NCBI GenBank assembly: GCA_949287345.1
Contig: CASEGD010000044.1
Span: 1-7,796 of the forward strand
DNA from: an uncultured Phascolarctobacterium sp.
GTDB lineage: Bacteria > Bacillota > Negativicutes > Acidaminococcales > Acidaminococcaceae
DNA: 7,796 nucleotides
Direction of reading: 5' to 3'
Below, in pieces: positions 1 to 5,531 of the stretch. A program made the position numbers and the translations under genes. The notes beneath the pieces are model-generated. The model did not search any database. It had not been told where the DNA came from and saw nothing but the letters and a program-made list of their open reading frames with translations. Positions within the stretch are counted from its first letter, which is position 1. Every line of letters begins with the position of its first letter.

Positions 1-36
1 ACGGTGTTTACGGTGCGGCTGGCGCTGTACAGATAA
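1..36 (+). CDS. C-terminal tail of a probable sensor histidine kinase (partial)
   Basis: Frame 1 is open from the window edge and ends at TAA 34-36, giving only the residues TVFTVRLALYR. This fits the end of the HATPase domain of sensor histidine kinases, which typically finishes with a G-x-G-T-x-F-T-V-x-L-P-like strand. Only eleven residues are visible, so the assignment rests on that terminal pattern. It gains some support from the next promoter, which carries three 11-bp-spaced direct repeats like the sites of OmpR/PhoB-family response regulators, the usual partners of such kinases. It could be another protein ending in a similar beta strand. Confidence 0.4.
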   Translation, partial: TVFTVRLALYR

Positions 37-66
37 CAACTTAACAAAAACATAAAGCTCCTTAAC

Positions 67-120
67 TTCAGGCAGGGTTCAGACTACATTCAGTCTGGCT
101 TAATGGCACCTTTGTATAAT
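67..120 (+). promoter_or_regulatory. Promoter with triple TTCAG direct repeats
   Basis: A perfect -10 TATAAT lies at 115-120, 35 bases before the glycosyltransferase start. No good -35 is seen at 16-18 bp. Instead TTCAG occurs at 67-71, 78-82 and 89-93, exactly 11 bp (one helical turn) apart. The last two are part of an inverted repeat, CAGACT (80-85) and AGTCTG (92-97). Tandem 11-bp direct repeats in place of a -35 are typical of activators of the OmpR/PhoB family. CTTAAC also occurs at 40-45 and 61-66. The activator itself is inferred. Confidence 0.6.
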
Positions 121-154
121 GAAGGTGAACTTGAAGCTAAGGAGCTGATTTTTT

Positions 155-1765
155 ATGAAACGGTATGGGTGGTATTTATTCTGGCTGGCTGCCGCGCTGT
201 TGTTGTTTTTCGGCAACGGGCAGCTGTGGATTACCGACAGCGTTGAATCGAACTACGCGCTGACGGCGAAGGAAATGTTGCAAACTGGCGACTGGGTTTC
301 GCCGCAGATTTACGGGCATTACTGGTATGACAAGCCCATCTTTTTTTACTGGCTGACGGCGCTGGGTTTTAAGCTGTTCGGCTTTACGGAATTCGGCGCG
401 CGTTTCTTCCCCGCGCTTTTGGGTATGGCGGGGCTGGGGCTTACGGTTTATGCCGCTGGTAAACTCTACGGTACAAAAACAGCATTCTGGAGCGGCGTGG
501 TGCTTTTAACCAGCACGGAGTTTTTCCTCATCAGCAAATCCGTTATTACGGACAGCACGCTGTTTTTCTTCTTCAGTATGGCGCTGGTGTTTTTTTACCT
601 TGGTTACAGCACGCCGCACAAAAATTATTACTACGGCATCTACGCAGGCATGGCGCTGGCAACTTTAACCAAAGGGCCGATAGGCTTTTTGCTGCCGGGG
701 CTGATTATGGTGCTGTTTTTAACGGCGGATAAAGGCTGGCGCGAAATAAAAAACATGAAGGTGTTCAGCGGCACGCTGCTGTTTGCCGTTATTGCCGTGC
801 CGTGGTATGCGGCGATGTATAACCTGCACGGCAGCGCCTTTATTGATAACTTTTTCGGCACGCACAACTTTTTGCGCGCCACCGTGTCCGAACACCCTCG
901 TGATAACGTATTTTATTACTACACTCTGGTGCTGCTTCTGGCACTGTTCCCGTGGAGCGGTCTTTTGCCGCAGTATTTGTGGCGCACCCTGCGCAGGGAC
1001 GGGCACTGGCAGAAGCCTGACAGCACAACTATGTTTCTGTTAATCTGGGCGGTAACAGTGTTCTTCTTCTTCCAGAACATGGCGACCAAATATTTAACCT
1101 ATACATATCCGATGATGTTTCCGCTGGCCTTGCTGCTGGGCAATTATTTGGCGCAGCGCGGCGGGCTTGCCATTACGGCGGACACGTTAATTGTGCGCGA
1201 TATTATTTACATTGCACTGTTCGGTGGTGCGCTGTGGTGCTGGTGGAACGGCATTACGGATTCCGGTTCGGTAATTTTAATCGGCGCGGCGGTGCTGGCC
1301 ATTATCGGCGTCAGCTGGATTTACGCCGCTGTGGAGCGCGGTGTGGCGGCACCGGCTGTTATCGCCGTAACGGCGCTTTTGTTTAACCTGCTATTGATAA
1401 ACGAAGTAGCTGTACCGCTCAGCGGGCTGCGTTCCGCCAAAGAAGTGGGGCTGGAGCTGGCAAACCGCTACGCGGCGGTAGACGAAGTTGGGCTGTACGG
1501 CAATTACCCAACTTCCGCCGTGTTTTATTCCGGTAAAAATATCGTCAAGCTGGTTAACGACGACGGCTTAAACAGCTTTGCGCCAAAGGCTTACAGCTGG
1601 AACGTAAAAAACGTAATGCCTTTTGACGGCGTAAGCGCCTTTAGCGGGCATGGGCAGCTGGTTGTGGTTAAAAAGAGCGAAATTGAAAAATTCCTTGCCG
1701 CGCAGGACAAAAACTGGCTGATAGTAACTGAAAAAAGCGGCTGGTACATTTTAAAAAGCGCATGA
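155..1765 (+). CDS. ArnT/PMT-like membrane glycosyltransferase (GT-C fold)
   Basis: A 536-aa polytopic membrane protein of the glycosyltransferase 39/83 (dolichyl-mannosyltransferase and ArnT) class, expected to move a sugar from a polyprenyl-phosphate carrier to an acceptor on the outer face of the membrane. A first membrane helix spans about 7-20. The first external loop holds E31 in SVESNYALTAKEM, then GDWVSPQ (45-51) and YDKP (58-61), matching the family pattern of an acidic pair, EMxxxGDWxxP and K-P. A second acidic site is D133 (ITDST), then TKGPIG (172-177) and an EHPRDNVFYYY segment (246-256). More helices follow, with a soluble-looking tail after about residue 440. In E. coli ArnT as I recall it the first loop has D-E; here the position before E31 is valine and D28 lies three residues earlier, so the donor may differ from Ara4N. 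AAGGAG at 139-144 precedes ATG by 10 nt. It is a single-gene unit ending at a strong terminator. The acceptor (lipid A, glycan or protein) cannot be told. Confidence 0.85.
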   Translation: MKRYGWYLFWLAAALLLFFGNGQLWITDSVESNYALTAKEMLQTGDWVSPQIYGHYWYDKPIFFYWLTALGFKLFGFTEFGARFFPALLGMAGLGLTVYAAGKLYGTKTAFWSGVVLLTSTEFFLISKSVITDSTLFFFFSMALVFFYLGYSTPHKNYYYGIYAGMALATLTKGPIGFLLPGLIMVLFLTADKGWREIKNMKVFSGTLLFAVIAVPWYAAMYNLHGSAFIDNFFGTHNFLRATVSEHPRDNVFYYYTLVLLLALFPWSGLLPQYLWRTLRRDGHWQKPDSTTMFLLIWAVTVFFFFQNMATKYLTYTYPMMFPLALLLGNYLAQRGGLAITADTLIVRDIIYIALFGGALWCWWNGITDSGSVILIGAAVLAIIGVSWIYAAVERGVAAPAVIAVTALLFNLLLINEVAVPLSGLRSAKEVGLELANRYAAVDEVGLYGNYPTSAVFYSGKNIVKLVNDDGLNSFAPKAYSWNVKNVMPFDGVSAFSGHGQLVVVKKSEIEKFLAAQDKNWLIVTEKSGWYILKSA

Positions 1766-1770
1766 AAAAA

Positions 1771-1796
1771 GGGAGCGTATCTTCTGATATGCTCCC
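1771..1796. terminator. Bidirectional intrinsic terminator
   Basis: An 11-bp stem, 1771-1781 with 1786-1796 (one G-T pair), closes a TTCT loop. Six A's precede it (1765-1770) and a T-rich run follows (about 1797-1811), so it can stop transcription from both sides. It sits six bases after the glycosyltransferase stop and six before the dtd stop on the other strand, serving the convergent pair. Confidence 0.9.
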
Positions 1797-1802
1797 TTAA
1801 TT

Positions 1803-2264
1803 TTATTTTTTCTTTGCTAAATCAACGTCGCTGTCTAAAATAATCGTTACCGGGCCGTCGTTAAATATTTTAACGTGCATTTCCGCACCAAACTCGCCGG
1901 TTTGCACATCCACGCCTTTAGCGGCGATAATTTTGTTGAAATCATCGTACAGCTGTGCCGCCGTATCGGGTTTTGCCGCGCCGCTGAAGCTGGGGCGCCG
2001 TCCGTGGCGGCAATCGGCGTAAAGCGTAAACTGCGATATGGAAAGCACGCTGCCGCCCACATCAAGCAGGCTTAAATTCATCTTGCCGTTCTCATCTTCA
2101 AAAACTCGCAGGTTCAGCATTTTATCCGCCATCGGCGCAAGCACGTTTTCGTCGTCATCCGGCCCAAAGCCGATAAGTGCCACAAACCCGCGGCCGATTG
2201 CGCCTTTAACCGCGCCTCCGATAGTAACGCTGCCTTCGGTAACACGTTGTAAAACCAATTTCAT
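1803..2264 (-). CDS. dtd: D-aminoacyl-tRNA deacylase
   Basis: A 153-aa cytoplasmic enzyme that hydrolyses D-aminoacyl-tRNA (and mischarged glycyl-tRNAAla), a chiral proofreading step of translation. The length is normal for the DTD family. It starts with the family's MKxVxQRV sequence, carries the SQFTLYA active-site motif at 77-83 and the NDGPVT motif at 135-140, which contains the Gly-cisPro element that excludes L-amino acids. The start is secure because an in-frame TGA lies two codons upstream of ATG 2264. It follows the alpha/beta hydrolase on the same strand with 19 bp between stop and start, so the two are probably cotranscribed, and it ends at the shared terminator. The short KKK tail is unremarkable. 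Confidence 0.97.
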   Translation of the reverse strand: MKLVLQRVTEGSVTIGGAVKGAIGRGFVALIGFGPDDDENVLAPMADKMLNLRVFEDENGKMNLSLLDVGGSVLSISQFTLYADCRHGRRPSFSGAAKPDTAAQLYDDFNKIIAAKGVDVQTGEFGAEMHVKIFNDGPVTIILDSDVDLAKKK

Positions 2265-2278
2265 CGTTCAGGCAGTAA

Positions 2279-2285
2279 CCTCCTT
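2279..2285 (-). promoter_or_regulatory. dtd ribosome binding site overlapping the hydrolase stop
   Basis: The minus strand reads AAGGAGG here, and its first two A's are the last two bases of the hydrolase TAA stop. It lies 14 nt from the dtd ATG, longer than the usual 5-10 nt. No in-frame start is closer because TGA intervenes. The overlap suggests termination-coupled translation of dtd. Confidence 0.7.
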
Positions 2286-3111
2286 ATGCGTTGCATTTAT
2301 TGACAAAATCGCGCACCATGGCGTTGAATTTGTCCGCTTCTTCGTAAAACAGCATGTGCCCGCTTTCGGTAAAGGGCACAAATTCGCCGTAAGGAATCTG
2401 CGAGGCTATGTATTCGCCCTGTTTGATACCGGCGCTGAAAACAGGGCCGTCGGCGTTGCAGACCAGCACCGGCACGTCAATGGTGCCAAGCACGCCGGTA
2501 AAATCGCTGCTCAGGTAGTCCGAATAAATGGCGGAAGAAATCCATGGCGGCAGTTTTCTGAACTCCTCAATTACCCAGTCCGTGCCTTCGGGGCGTTTGC
2601 CGTCCTTAAAAATGTTGGCGGCAAAGGTTGCCAGGTACGCTTCGCGGTCATACAGCAGGCGCTGCACAATTACGTTAAAGCCGTCCATGTTGTAGCCGTG
2701 CAGTCCCTGCGTGTTCCACGGCTCGGGGCTGAAGGGGAACGGCGTCATGTCAATCAGGCCGAGGCCTTTGATTTGTTCCTGACCGAACTGATTGAAGTAC
2801 GACAGCAAAATCGGCCCGCCCATGGACCAGCCCATCAGCACAACATCCTTCAAATCAAGGTAGTTAATTAAATCGTACACGTCGCAGGCAAACTGCTTGA
2901 TGGTAATGCCGTGCAGCCCTTTGGACGAATTGCCGTGTCCGCGCAAATCCAGCGTAACAACGGTAAAATCTTTTGCAAGCTCATCCACGTTGCGCTGCCA
3001 GAACAAATGCGAGCACTGCCAGCCATGCACCAGCACCAACGGCCTGCCGCTGCCGCGCACTTCGTAATACAAATGCGCGCTGTCTGCCGTGTTAAAATAA
3101 CCCTGTTTCAT
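2284..3111 (-). CDS. Alpha/beta hydrolase (haloperoxidase/esterase-like)
   Basis: A 275-aa cytoplasmic alpha/beta-hydrolase-fold protein with no signal peptide. The HGW oxyanion segment is at 29-31, the LDLRGHGNS strand-turn at 54-62, the nucleophile elbow GWSMGG at 94-99 (S96), a candidate acid D221 in CNADGPV, and the catalytic histidine H252 in ESGHMLF. A cap region (about 122-205) is rich in aromatics and should set the substrate, which cannot be named; esterase, lactonase or cofactor-free haloperoxidase are all possible. Start choice: a GTG at 3120 would add three residues, but GAGG at 3120-3123 sits 8 nt before ATG 3111, so the GTG overlaps the ribosome site and ATG 3111 is preferred. 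First gene of a two-gene unit with dtd. Confidence 0.9.
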   Translation of the reverse strand: MKQGYFNTADSAHLYYEVRGSGRPLVLVHGWQCSHLFWQRNVDELAKDFTVVTLDLRGHGNSSKGLHGITIKQFACDVYDLINYLDLKDVVLMGWSMGGPILLSYFNQFGQEQIKGLGLIDMTPFPFSPEPWNTQGLHGYNMDGFNVIVQRLLYDREAYLATFAANIFKDGKRPEGTDWVIEEFRKLPPWISSAIYSDYLSSDFTGVLGTIDVPVLVCNADGPVFSAGIKQGEYIASQIPYGEFVPFTESGHMLFYEEADKFNAMVRDFVNKCNA

Positions 3112-3138
3112 ACATAACACCTCGCTTTGTTAAAGTTT

Positions 3139-3155
3139 TTGTAATTACAATTATA
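3139..3155 (-). promoter_or_regulatory. Hydrolase -10 box with 12-bp palindrome
   Basis: On the minus strand TATAAT (3150-3155) stands about 39 bp before the hydrolase start. TTGTAATTACAA (3139-3150), a perfect 12-bp palindrome, overlaps its downstream edge and the expected transcription start. That is a typical place for a repressor operator. No convincing -35 is seen at 16-18 bp. The regulator is unknown. Confidence 0.45.
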
Positions 3156-3269
3156 TTTCGCCGCGCAAAGCAAAAAGCCTGCCGCTTATGCGGATTAAAA
3201 AGTGGGTTTTGGTTACGCCTTTGCAGTTAGGGTAGTCCTTTTTAGTTTTTACTTACTCATTCATCTTCA

Positions 3270-3291
3270 TTCTTTTGACGGAGCAAAAGAA
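3270..3291. repeat. Inverted repeat, 8-bp perfect stem
   Basis: TTCTTTTG (3270-3277) pairs exactly with CAAAAGAA (3284-3291) around a six-base loop ACGGAG. No T-run follows on either strand, so it is not a plain terminator. It could be part of a dispersed genomic repeat; only one copy is in the window. Confidence 0.55.
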
Positions 3292-3300
3292 ATTAAGGTG

Positions 3301-3339
3301 GCGTAAATTTTGCTTCTTATTCAGTCGCAAAATTTGCGT
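3301..3339. repeat. Inverted repeat, 13-bp stem with 13-base loop
   Basis: GCGTAAATTTTGC (3301-3313) pairs with GCAAAATTTGCGT (3327-3339), with two G-T wobbles. The right arm lies within a second near-palindrome, CGCAAA-A-TTTGCG (3326-3338), so alternative folds compete. Ten bases separate it from the 3270-3291 hairpin. Confidence 0.55.
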
Positions 3340-3448
3340 AGCTTCGCTGGCACAATTATAAACTTCGCATTTGGCTCGTTTCTAATTGGCGACTCAGCTA
3401 AAAGCGAACAAGAAAAGAAATTTTGCTTGAACAAAATAAAAGGCAAAT

Positions 3449-3478
3449 GTGACAGACTGGTTGCAATTATGGTAAAAT
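3449..3478 (+). promoter_or_regulatory. Promoter of the tracrRNA
   Basis: GTGACA (3449-3454, 5/6 to the -35 consensus) is 18 bp from TAAAAT (3473-3478, 5/6 to the -10 consensus). TGG just before the -10 (3470-3472) makes it an extended -10. The expected start is near 3485, five bases ahead of the first stem of the structured RNA, which is where a tracrRNA promoter should point. Confidence 0.7.
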
Positions 3479-3484
3479 AAAAAT

Positions 3485-3610
3485 ATGTAGGGCGGCTTTG
3501 CGTCCTTAAAGCGAGAAGTGTTGGCTTTTATGCTAATAACGCTCGCTAAGTGATTATGTGCGAACATAAGTCACACATCTGCTATCAGCAGACAATTTGC
3601 AGTTGTAACC
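3485..3610 (+). ncRNA. tracrRNA of a type V-F (Cas12f) CRISPR system
   Basis: Four consecutive stem-loops and an anti-repeat can be drawn. Stem 1 is 3490-3494 with 3501-3505. Stem 2 is GCGAG 3511-3515 with CTCGC 3542-3546, then an internal loop AAGTG/TAACG and an inner stem 3521-3525 with 3532-3536. Stem 3 is 3550-3559 with 3564-3574, a 10-bp hairpin with a bulged G3570 and a GCGA (GNRA) tetraloop. Stem 4 is 3578-3583 with 3587-3592. The anti-repeat CAATTTGCAG (3593-3602) pairs with repeat CTGCGAATTG over ten bases with one G-U; with wobbles it runs to 3606. From memory, AsCas12f1 tracrRNA has the same GAGAAGUG ... UAACGCUCG..UAAG arrangement in stem 2 and the same order of stems before the anti-repeat. 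It guides the neighbouring Cas12f by pairing with crRNA. The 3' end is uncertain; a weak CCG/CGG hairpin follows at 3609-3622. Confidence 0.85.
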
Positions 3611-3708
3611 GAATAAAAACGGCATGAGCCATTAGAGCTTCTCGTATTTATTGCGGTTCGCTAAATTTTGGCGTTAATATACGTAGGTTGCGGTTGTCTT
3701 CGTTTGCA
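3611..3708 (+). other. Leader side of the CRISPR array
   Basis: This stretch lies between the anti-repeat and the first repeat, opposite the decayed terminal repeat, so it is the leader end. TTGCGG (3651-3656) and TAATAT (3675-3680), 18 bp apart, make only a weak promoter. The array may instead be read through from the tracrRNA promoter. Nothing coding is seen. Confidence 0.5.
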
Positions 3709-4075
3709 GTTGTAACTTACGCGTAGCTGCGAATTGAAGATCCATCCGCCTTTGTTCATACCTTGCTAATGCTTCGTTGTAACTTACGCGTAGCTGCGAA
3801 TTGAAGATTCGATTTTAGAAGCCAATATACATCACCTCGTAGTTGTAACTTACGCGTAGCTGCGAATTGAAGAAAGTACCATTTGCAAGGTTACTTTGTG
3901 GGGCAGCTTGTTGTAACTTACGCATAGCTGCGAATTGAAGACGTCAGCATATCAGCATGCCCACTATTACGCCAACGGTTGTAACTTACGCGTAGCTGCG
4001 AATTGAAGACCTCGAATTATTATAAGTATAGTTTAAAATCTTTGTTGTAACTTACGCGTAGCTGTTTATTTAAAA
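3709..4075 (+). CRISPR. CRISPR array, type V-F, five full repeats and one decayed
   Basis: The 32-nt repeat begins GTTGTAAC, continues TTACGCGTAGCTGC and ends GAATTGAAGA. Copies are at 3709-3740, 3776-3807, 3842-3873, 3910-3941, 3978-4009 and 4044-4075. Copy 4 has one change (GCATAGC for GCGTAGC). Copy 6 is exact only to 4064 and then diverges, the usual sign of the leader-distal end. The five spacers are 35, 34, 36, 36 and 34 nt and unlike one another. Orientation is plus: the tracrRNA anti-repeat pairs with the plus-strand repeat, and tracrRNA, array and effector share the strand. The decayed end lies six bases before the ribosome site of cas12f. Spacer 5 (4010-4043) is notably AT-rich. No spacer source is visible in the window. 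Confidence 0.97.
4003..4032 (+). promoter_or_regulatory. Possible cas12f promoter inside repeat 5 and spacer 5
   Basis: TTGAAG at the end of repeat 5 (4003-4008, 4/6 to the -35 consensus) stands 18 bp from TATAGT in spacer 5 (4027-4032, 5/6 to the -10 consensus). Transcription would begin near 4039 and run through the decayed repeat into cas12f. AT-rich DNA produces such matches easily, so this is tentative. Confidence 0.3.
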
Positions 4076-4080
4076 AAATT

Positions 4081-4084
4081 GAGG
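4081..4084 (+). promoter_or_regulatory. Ribosome binding site of cas12f
   Basis: GAGG at 4081-4084 is 6 nt before ATG 4091. It follows the decayed terminal repeat directly, so the array trailer doubles as the effector's 5' untranslated region. It fixes the start at 4091. Confidence 0.75.
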
Positions 4085-4090
4085 TAATAA

Positions 4091-5485
4091 ATGAGTATTA
4101 AAGCTGTTCGCTTGGAAATTTTAAAACCTTATAATGAAGTCGAAGGCAAAGAGCCTGTAACATGGAATGAATTGGGACAGGTTTTGCGTGATGTGCGCTA
4201 TGCTTGTGCCAAGGCGCAAAACTATGTTATTACGCAGCGTTATTTATGGGAACAATTTAAATTTGAATATAAAAATCAGAATGGCGTATATCCTGATGCG
4301 AAGGATTTTAAAGAACGAACAGACTTGTATTCCCATCTTACAGCAATGTTTCCGGAAGTTGCTGCAAGTATTCTTAATCAGACAGATCAGGTTGCAACAA
4401 GAAAATGGAACAATGAAAAGAAAGACGTTTTATCGCTTAGGCGTTCTTTAACTTCTTTTAAGTTGGAAGTACCGATACCTATCTACAACAAAAGCTATAA
4501 GTTACGGAAAATTTGTGAAGATGATAAAATAATTTATGTTATCAATGTAAATCTGCTTTCTAAAAAATCACAAAAGCAAACAACTTACAGTATAGTTTTA
4601 AAAGTAAAGGATAATTCATCAAAAACCATACTTGACAGGCTTATTAATCAGGAATTAACTCAAAGAGGATTACAAATAGTCAGCAGTAATAAAAAACAGC
4701 AAAAATGGTTTTGCTTAATACCTTATGATTTTACGCAAAAAGAAGCGGAACTTAATCCGGACAGAATTATGGGCATAGATTTAGGCATTGCCAAGGCAGT
4801 TTATTATGCGTTTAATGATTCGTATAAACGCGGATATATTGACGGCGGCGAGATAGAGCATTTCCGTAAATCTGTCAGGGCAAGAAGAATTGCCGTCCAA
4901 AATCAGGGCAAATATTGCGGTGAAGGCAGAATGGGGCACGGTGTTAAACGCAGGCTGAAACCTGTTGAAGTATTACGCGAGAAAGAAAAGAACTTCCGCA
5001 ATTTAACCAATCACCGTTATGCGCGCCGTCTTGTTGAAATTGCTGTAAAAAATCAATGTGGTACTATTCAAATGGAAGATTTGACAAGTATCAGCAAAGA
5101 TAATGTATTTTTAAAAGATTGGCCATATTATGATTTGCAGACCAAAATTGCCGAAAAAGCATCTGAATACGGTATTGCTTTTAAAAAGATAAATCCGTAT
5201 AAAACAAGCCAGCGTTGTTCGAGATGTGGCTATGTTGACATGGAAAACCGCCCGGAACAGGCAGTTTTTGTTTGCCAGAATTGTGGTTATGGCGCAATGT
5301 ATTTGTGCGAGAGCTGCAATAAAGAACAAAATCATGCTGGCAAATGTGACAACTGCGGCGGCAGGACAAATTTAATTACTGTCAATGCGGATTATAACGC
5401 AGCTAAAAACATTGCTACTAAAGATATTGAAGCAATAATTAAAAAAGAAATGGGTAAGGATTATAATCCGCCCAAAAGAAATTAA
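4091..5485 (+). CDS. cas12f: Cas12f (type V-F) miniature RNA-guided DNA nuclease
   Basis: A 464-aa effector expected to bind tracrRNA-crRNA, probably as a dimer as in studied Cas12f, and cut double-stranded DNA with one RuvC site. The N-terminal half (1 to about 220) is the WED/REC part; it opens with VRLEILKP and shares YKNQNGVYPDAKDF (60-73) with the corresponding AsCas12f1 stretch as I recall it. RuvC-I is IMGIDLGIA with D230; the bridge region has GGEIEHFR (252-259), NQGKY (271-275) and TNHRYAR (306-312). RuvC-II is GTIQMEDLTSI with E329. The zinc ribbon uses C376, C379, C395 and C398. RuvC-III is NADYNAAKNIA with D434. All catalytic residues are present. Oddity: in AsCas12f1 CGYEA runs straight into NADYN; here 29 residues (403-431) intervene, with C406, C409, C419 and C422 as a second CxxC...CxxC knuckle. 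Codons are much richer in A and T than the neighbours, which suggests transfer. TnpB is the nearest alternative, but the array, tracrRNA and full-length AsCas12f1 likeness decide against it. Confidence 0.95.
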   Translation: MSIKAVRLEILKPYNEVEGKEPVTWNELGQVLRDVRYACAKAQNYVITQRYLWEQFKFEYKNQNGVYPDAKDFKERTDLYSHLTAMFPEVAASILNQTDQVATRKWNNEKKDVLSLRRSLTSFKLEVPIPIYNKSYKLRKICEDDKIIYVINVNLLSKKSQKQTTYSIVLKVKDNSSKTILDRLINQELTQRGLQIVSSNKKQQKWFCLIPYDFTQKEAELNPDRIMGIDLGIAKAVYYAFNDSYKRGYIDGGEIEHFRKSVRARRIAVQNQGKYCGEGRMGHGVKRRLKPVEVLREKEKNFRNLTNHRYARRLVEIAVKNQCGTIQMEDLTSISKDNVFLKDWPYYDLQTKIAEKASEYGIAFKKINPYKTSQRCSRCGYVDMENRPEQAVFVCQNCGYGAMYLCESCNKEQNHAGKCDNCGGRTNLITVNADYNAAKNIATKDIEAIIKKEMGKDYNPPKRN

Positions 5486-5489
5486 CAAA

Positions 5490-5524
5490 AAGGCATGGAC
5501 TTAAAAATCCATGCCTTAATTTTT
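5490..5524. terminator. Intrinsic terminator after cas12f
   Basis: A 10-bp stem, AAGGCATGGA (5490-5499) with TCCATGCCTT (5508-5517), closes an 8-base loop and is followed by AATTTTTT. It begins five bases after the cas12f stop. On the minus strand a shorter T-run follows (5486-5489), so it may also end the convergent GNAT gene. It marks the right border of the CRISPR island. Confidence 0.88.
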
Positions 5525-5531
5525 TACCTAA

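Larger units (their letters stand above)
3156..3448. other. Gene-free AT-rich stretch with strong hairpins
   Basis: No coding region is supported on either strand. The stretch is AT-rich compared with the flanking genes and holds several hairpins: a small CCGC-TTAT-GCGG (3182-3193), an 8-bp stem at 3270-3291 and a 13-bp stem at 3301-3339. None is followed by a proper T-run. It forms the left shoulder of the CRISPR island and may be a chromosomal repeat element or remains of earlier insertions. Confidence 0.6.

Noticed and set aside
2038..2871. Open frame of 277 codons on the plus strand
   Set aside because: It runs antisense across dtd and the hydrolase, both of which have clear family motifs and ribosome sites; its own sequence has no recognisable domain and no ribosome site.
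3112..3120. GTG 3118-3120 as the hydrolase start
   Set aside because: It overlaps the GAGG ribosome site, which is correctly spaced (8 nt) for ATG at 3109-3111.
3270..3291. Intrinsic terminator
   Set aside because: The stem is perfect but no T-run follows on either strand.
3709..4075. Array read on the minus strand (repeat then ends GTTACAAC, as many repeats end in CAAC)
   Set aside because: The anti-repeat, the decayed repeat at the right end, the tracrRNA promoter and the effector all agree with plus-strand reading; no anti-repeat for the other orientation was found.
4091..5485. TnpB of an IS200/IS605-type element
   Set aside because: No TnpA and no element ends are seen, while a tracrRNA, an adjacent array and full-length AsCas12f1-like sequence are present.
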